Part shown: positions 5,323 through 6,902 of the stretch, piece by piece
Position numbering within the stretch: the first letter of the stretch is position 1
Layout: every line of letters begins with the position of its first letter
Assembly: GCA_964426915.1 (NCBI GenBank)
Contig: CAYRTD010000184.1
Span: forward strand, 1 to 6,902
Origin: CAYRTD01 sp964426915
GTDB taxonomy: Bacteria; Bacteroidota; Bacteroidia; Bacteroidales; GCA-2748055
DNA length: 6,902 bases
Direction of reading: 5' to 3'
Program-made: the position numbers and the translations under genes
Notes under the pieces: generated by a model
Seen by the model: the letters and a program-made list of their open reading frames with translations, nothing else
Databases searched by the model: none
What the model was told of the DNA's origin: nothing

Positions 5323-5356
5323 GTCAGCTAAGCGATGGACAGATACGAATGTAAAG

Positions 5357-6304
5357 CTACTTCACCTGGGGCTTTAAAATGATCTTACCCCTCGCTCTCC
5401 CTGTTTCACTGTATTCATGCGCTTTGCGAACATCCATAAGTTTAAATTTCTTGTCCAGGATAACCCTGATATTCCCCAGTGCTATCTGATCACGTACCCA
5501 TTTAATATCATCAGCTTTGTTTTTCAGGAGGACCATTTTTACTTTTTTATTACTGAAAAGGCTTGTAACATACTGATCAAAGTAAGTGCGGGGAGAAAGG
5601 TTTAATTTTATAAGAATACCATGATCGTAGAGGTTTTTTTTAACCTGAAGAAATTTTTTATTCCCAACGGCATCGAGTATTATATCATACTTATCATCTT
5701 TCCGGTTCCAGTTTTCTTTCGTATAATCAATGACCCTGTCTGCCCCCAGCGATTTAACAAGCTTTTTATTGCTTGTGCTGCAAACACCTGTCACTCTGGC
5801 CCCCAGTAATTTTGCAATTTGCACAGCGTATGTACCAATTCCGCCCGAAGCACCGTTGATCAGTACTTCCATATCTTCTTCCAGGCCGGCATGATCCCGG
5901 AGTGCCTGGAGTGATGTAGCTCCTGTGACTGCCAGTGTACAGCCTTCTTCAAAACTTGTTTCCTCCGGGAGAACCACTGCATTTTCTTCTTTCACACAGA
6001 AATATTCCGCATATGTTCCCCCTGTATGACTTTTTCCTGCAAAAACCCTGGTGCCGGTTGTTATTTTTGAAACATTTTCTCCGGTTTTTTCTACAATCCC
6101 GGAAGCTTCAACACCAAGGTAAATGGGAAATTTCCTGCCTGTAATGATTTTAAGTTTACCCTTCCTTACTTTCCAGTCGACCGGATTGACAGAAATAGCT
6201 TTTACCTTCACCTGTATCTCATCAGGTTTTGGCTCAGGAGTTACAACGTCAACGTATTCAAGGACCTCTGGTCCTCCGTATCTGTTAATAATTACAGCTT
6301 TCAT
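5357..6304 (-). CDS. MDR-superfamily NAD(P)H:quinone oxidoreductase-like protein (zinc-less)
   Basis: This 315-residue protein has the two-domain layout of medium-chain dehydrogenases/reductases. The N-terminal GroES-like domain (about 1-125) contains MKAVIINRYGGPEVL, VNPVDWKVRKG and the GVEASGIVEKTGENV segment. The Rossmann domain (about 126-270) has VLINGASGGIGTYAVQIAKLLG, with the nucleotide loop GASGGIG at 151-157, then GADRVIDYTKENW and YDIILDAVG. The structural and catalytic zinc cysteines of true alcohol dehydrogenases are absent, placing it with the zeta-crystallin/quinone oxidoreductase group. A Ser/Thr/Lys-rich stretch after the second strand (CSTSNKK, 175-181), with no acidic residue there, favours NADPH over NADH. 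Length is normal for the group. Its substrate is unknown; relatives reduce quinones or enones. It stands alone on the minus strand, separated by a 434-nt spacer from the NikR-like gene. Confidence 0.92.
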   Translation of the reverse strand: MKAVIINRYGGPEVLEYVDVVTPEPKPDEIQVKVKAISVNPVDWKVRKGKLKIITGRKFPIYLGVEASGIVEKTGENVSKITTGTRVFAGKSHTGGTYAEYFCVKEENAVVLPEETSFEEGCTLAVTGATSLQALRDHAGLEEDMEVLINGASGGIGTYAVQIAKLLGARVTGVCSTSNKKLVKSLGADRVIDYTKENWNRKDDKYDIILDAVGNKKFLQVKKNLYDHGILIKLNLSPRTYFDQYVTSLFSNKKVKMVLLKNKADDIKWVRDQIALGNIRVILDKKFKLMDVRKAHEYSETGRARGKIILKPQVK

Positions 6305-6329
6305 TTGTTGGGTTGGAATGATTATGGAG

Positions 6330-6337
6330 TAAAGGTA
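6330..6337 (-). promoter_or_regulatory. Weak -7 box candidate for the oxidoreductase gene
   Basis: On the minus strand TACCTTTA matches five of the six fixed bases of TAnnTTTG and lies 25 nt before the ATG. No TTG is found at the proper distance upstream, where the heptamer repeat tract begins. This is a tentative site. Confidence 0.25.
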
Positions 6338-6349
6338 GTAAAAATGGGG

Positions 6350-6457
6350 GAAGTAAGAAGTAGGAAGTAAGAAGTAAGAAGTAGGCAGTAGGGAAGGAGT
6401 CAGTAGGAAGTAGGAAGTAGGCGGTAAGAAGTAAGCAGGAGGCAGGAAGAAGTAAAC
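6350..6457 (+). repeat. Degenerate heptamer tract (RGAAGTA type)
   Basis: The plus strand repeats GAAGTAA, GAAGTAG and variants (GGCAGTA, GGCGGTA, AGCAGGA) with a 7-nt period for about 105 nt, and is almost free of pyrimidines other than T. The minus strand reads as TACTTCC/TACTTCT repeats. A 7-nt period shifts frame at each copy, so the tract is not coding. It starts about 45 nt upstream of the oxidoreductase start, in the position of its promoter region. Confidence 0.8.
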
Positions 6458-6545
6458 AGTGTGGGTAGTGGACTGGATGGCTGTTCAGAGAGAGCTCATA
6501 GAAATATACGGACAAGTATGAGAAACTTATAATGGCATACTTTTT

Positions 6546-6570
6546 CGGTGACCGGTGATCGGTGATCGGT
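6546..6570 (+). repeat. CGGTGAY heptamer repeat, three copies plus a partial
   Basis: CGGTGAC (6546-6552), CGGTGAT (6553-6559) and CGGTGAT (6560-6566) are followed by CGGT. This is a second, unrelated 7-nt-period tract about 90 nt from the GAAGTA tract. Confidence 0.8.
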
Positions 6571-6647
6571 TTGGACCAATTAAAAATCAGAAAGGGCAAA
6601 AAGCCAGTGACACACTTTTCTGGGTACTCCCTAGACTTTACTTTATT

Positions 6648-6740
6648 ACCCACGTACTTTATCCTTTCACCCACGTACTTTATGCTAATACCCACGGGCT
6701 TTATTCTTCTACCCAAGTACTTTACGCTAATACCCACGGC
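6648..6740 (+). repeat. 21-bp tandem repeat made of three heptamers, four copies plus a partial
   Basis: Units start at 6648, 6669, 6690 and 6711, with a partial unit at 6732. Each begins with ACCCACG (ACCCAAG in the fourth), continues with a TACTTTA-type heptamer (GGCTTTA in the third) and ends in a variable heptamer that is GCTAAT-like in copies two and four. A degenerate unit may precede at about 6627. The 21-nt length keeps several frames open, but the translations look like repeats and not like a known protein. Confidence 0.85.
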
Positions 6741-6894
6741 CCCGGATTAAGGTATGAAGATTACCATTCACCTCCCTCTCGATAGATTTTTCCCCCTCGC
6801 TGACAGAAACTCCAAACATCCTGGCAATTTCTCCACCGGGATCGGAAGGAGAGAGAGGTTTCTCCCTCAAATCCTCCGCTATCGCTCCGGATTT
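6727..6894 (-). pseudogene. Short minus-strand open frame, possible gene remnant
   Basis: Between a TGA at 6897-6895 and a TAG at 6729-6727, 55 minus-strand codons are open. The translation contains IAEDLREKPLSPSDPGGEIA followed by RMFGVSVSEGEKSIEREVNG, which has protein-like composition. There is no good start codon near the upstream end; the first ATG is at residue 26. The last residues run into the 21-bp repeat. It could be the decayed 3' end of a gene, or chance. No family is recognised. Confidence 0.2.
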
Positions 6895-6902
6895 TCAGTC
6901 GA

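Larger units (their letters stand above)
4981..5356. other. Long spacer without a supportable gene, carrying a repeat element
   Basis: Between the NikR-like promoter region and the stop of the oxidoreductase gene there is no reading frame with family-like composition. The longest open frames here translate the repeats themselves (SER-SDV-SDL-SEE and AKVAKVAKV patterns) and change character abruptly outside them. The left part (4981-5085) is AT-rich with T-runs. The right part (about 5092-5337) holds the 9-nt-period element described separately and is visibly richer in G and C than its surroundings. Confidence 0.6.
6461..6902. other. Gene-poor right end with repeat tracts
   Basis: Apart from the repeats listed separately, I can support no gene here. 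Bases 6461-6545 are unique sequence with no convincing signal. Open frames over 6560-6750 translate the 21-bp repeat into seven-residue repeats in at least two plus frames and one minus frame, which shows that the openness comes from the repeat. Bases 6742-6902 contain purine/pyrimidine-rich runs (GGAAGGAGAGAGAGG) and one short minus-strand open frame noted separately. Confidence 0.55.

Noticed and set aside
5080..5331. 83-codon plus-strand open frame across the 9-bp repeats
   Set aside because: Its translation is the repeat itself (SDVSDLSEE and AKVAKVAKV) joined by unrelated sequence. There is no family-like core, and the opposite strand is equally open.
5265..5337. CATCGCT and AGCGATG around the 9-bp array as a terminator for the oxidoreductase gene
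   Set aside because: The arms are only 7 bp, 59 nt apart, and no T-run follows on the minus strand.
6452..6462. GTAAACAGTGT, identical over 11 bases to the minus strand of the second presumed TetR operator
   Set aside because: The right arm is missing (GTGGG in place of GTTTA) and the match lies inside the degenerate heptamer tract, so it is a chance half-site.
6285..6737. 150-codon minus-strand open frame upstream of the oxidoreductase
   Set aside because: It is made of the 21-bp repeat and the heptamer tract read as Leu, Pro, Ser and Tyr-rich low-complexity sequence, and it overlaps the start of the well-supported oxidoreductase gene.

Overview
The window looks like chromosomal DNA from a Bacteroidota (Bacteroidetes) bacterium, most likely of the Bacteroidales type. 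The evidence is AT-rich DNA, start codons preceded by A-rich leaders instead of strong Shine-Dalgarno sequences, a near-perfect Bacteroidetes promoter (TTG, 20 nt, TATGTTTG), short lipoprotein signal peptides and an outer-membrane-type beta-barrel. All eight confident genes are on the minus strand, so they read from right to left.

At the right, 6305-6902 is a 598-nt stretch without a supportable gene. It holds three short-period repeat tracts: a GAAGTA-type heptamer tract, a CGGTGAY heptamer tract and a 21-bp repeat built of three heptamers. Next comes a zinc-less MDR-family NADPH:quinone oxidoreductase-like gene (6304-5357). A 434-nt spacer (5356-4923) follows, containing a 9-bp tandem array and an oppositely oriented, diverged block with the same 9-nt rhythm. 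Then comes a NikR-family ribbon-helix-helix regulator (4922-4521) that lacks three of the four classical nickel ligands.

The main unit is a probable operon: TetR regulator (4419-3811), lipoprotein-type beta-barrel (3742-3065), eight-helix membrane protein (3041-2235), FMN-binding lipoprotein (2238-1864) and HemG/flavodoxin-like protein (1845-1363). The membrane protein and FMN lipoprotein overlap by 4 nt (ATGA), and the other gaps among the downstream genes are about 20 nt. The same palindrome, TAAAC-N3-GTTTA, occurs at the TetR promoter and again in front of the beta-barrel gene. This suggests that the TetR protein controls both itself and the redox genes. The layout suggests an inducible envelope flavin redox module: a cytosolic FMN protein, a membrane protein, an extracytoplasmic flavinylated lipoprotein and an outer-membrane component. 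Its substrate cannot be read from the sequence. An exported TPR protein (1282-140) follows after 80 nt that contain a hairpin, and it may be separate. At the far left is a possible C-terminal fragment of a convergent plus-strand gene.

No rRNA, tRNA, CRISPR array, transposase or origin was seen.
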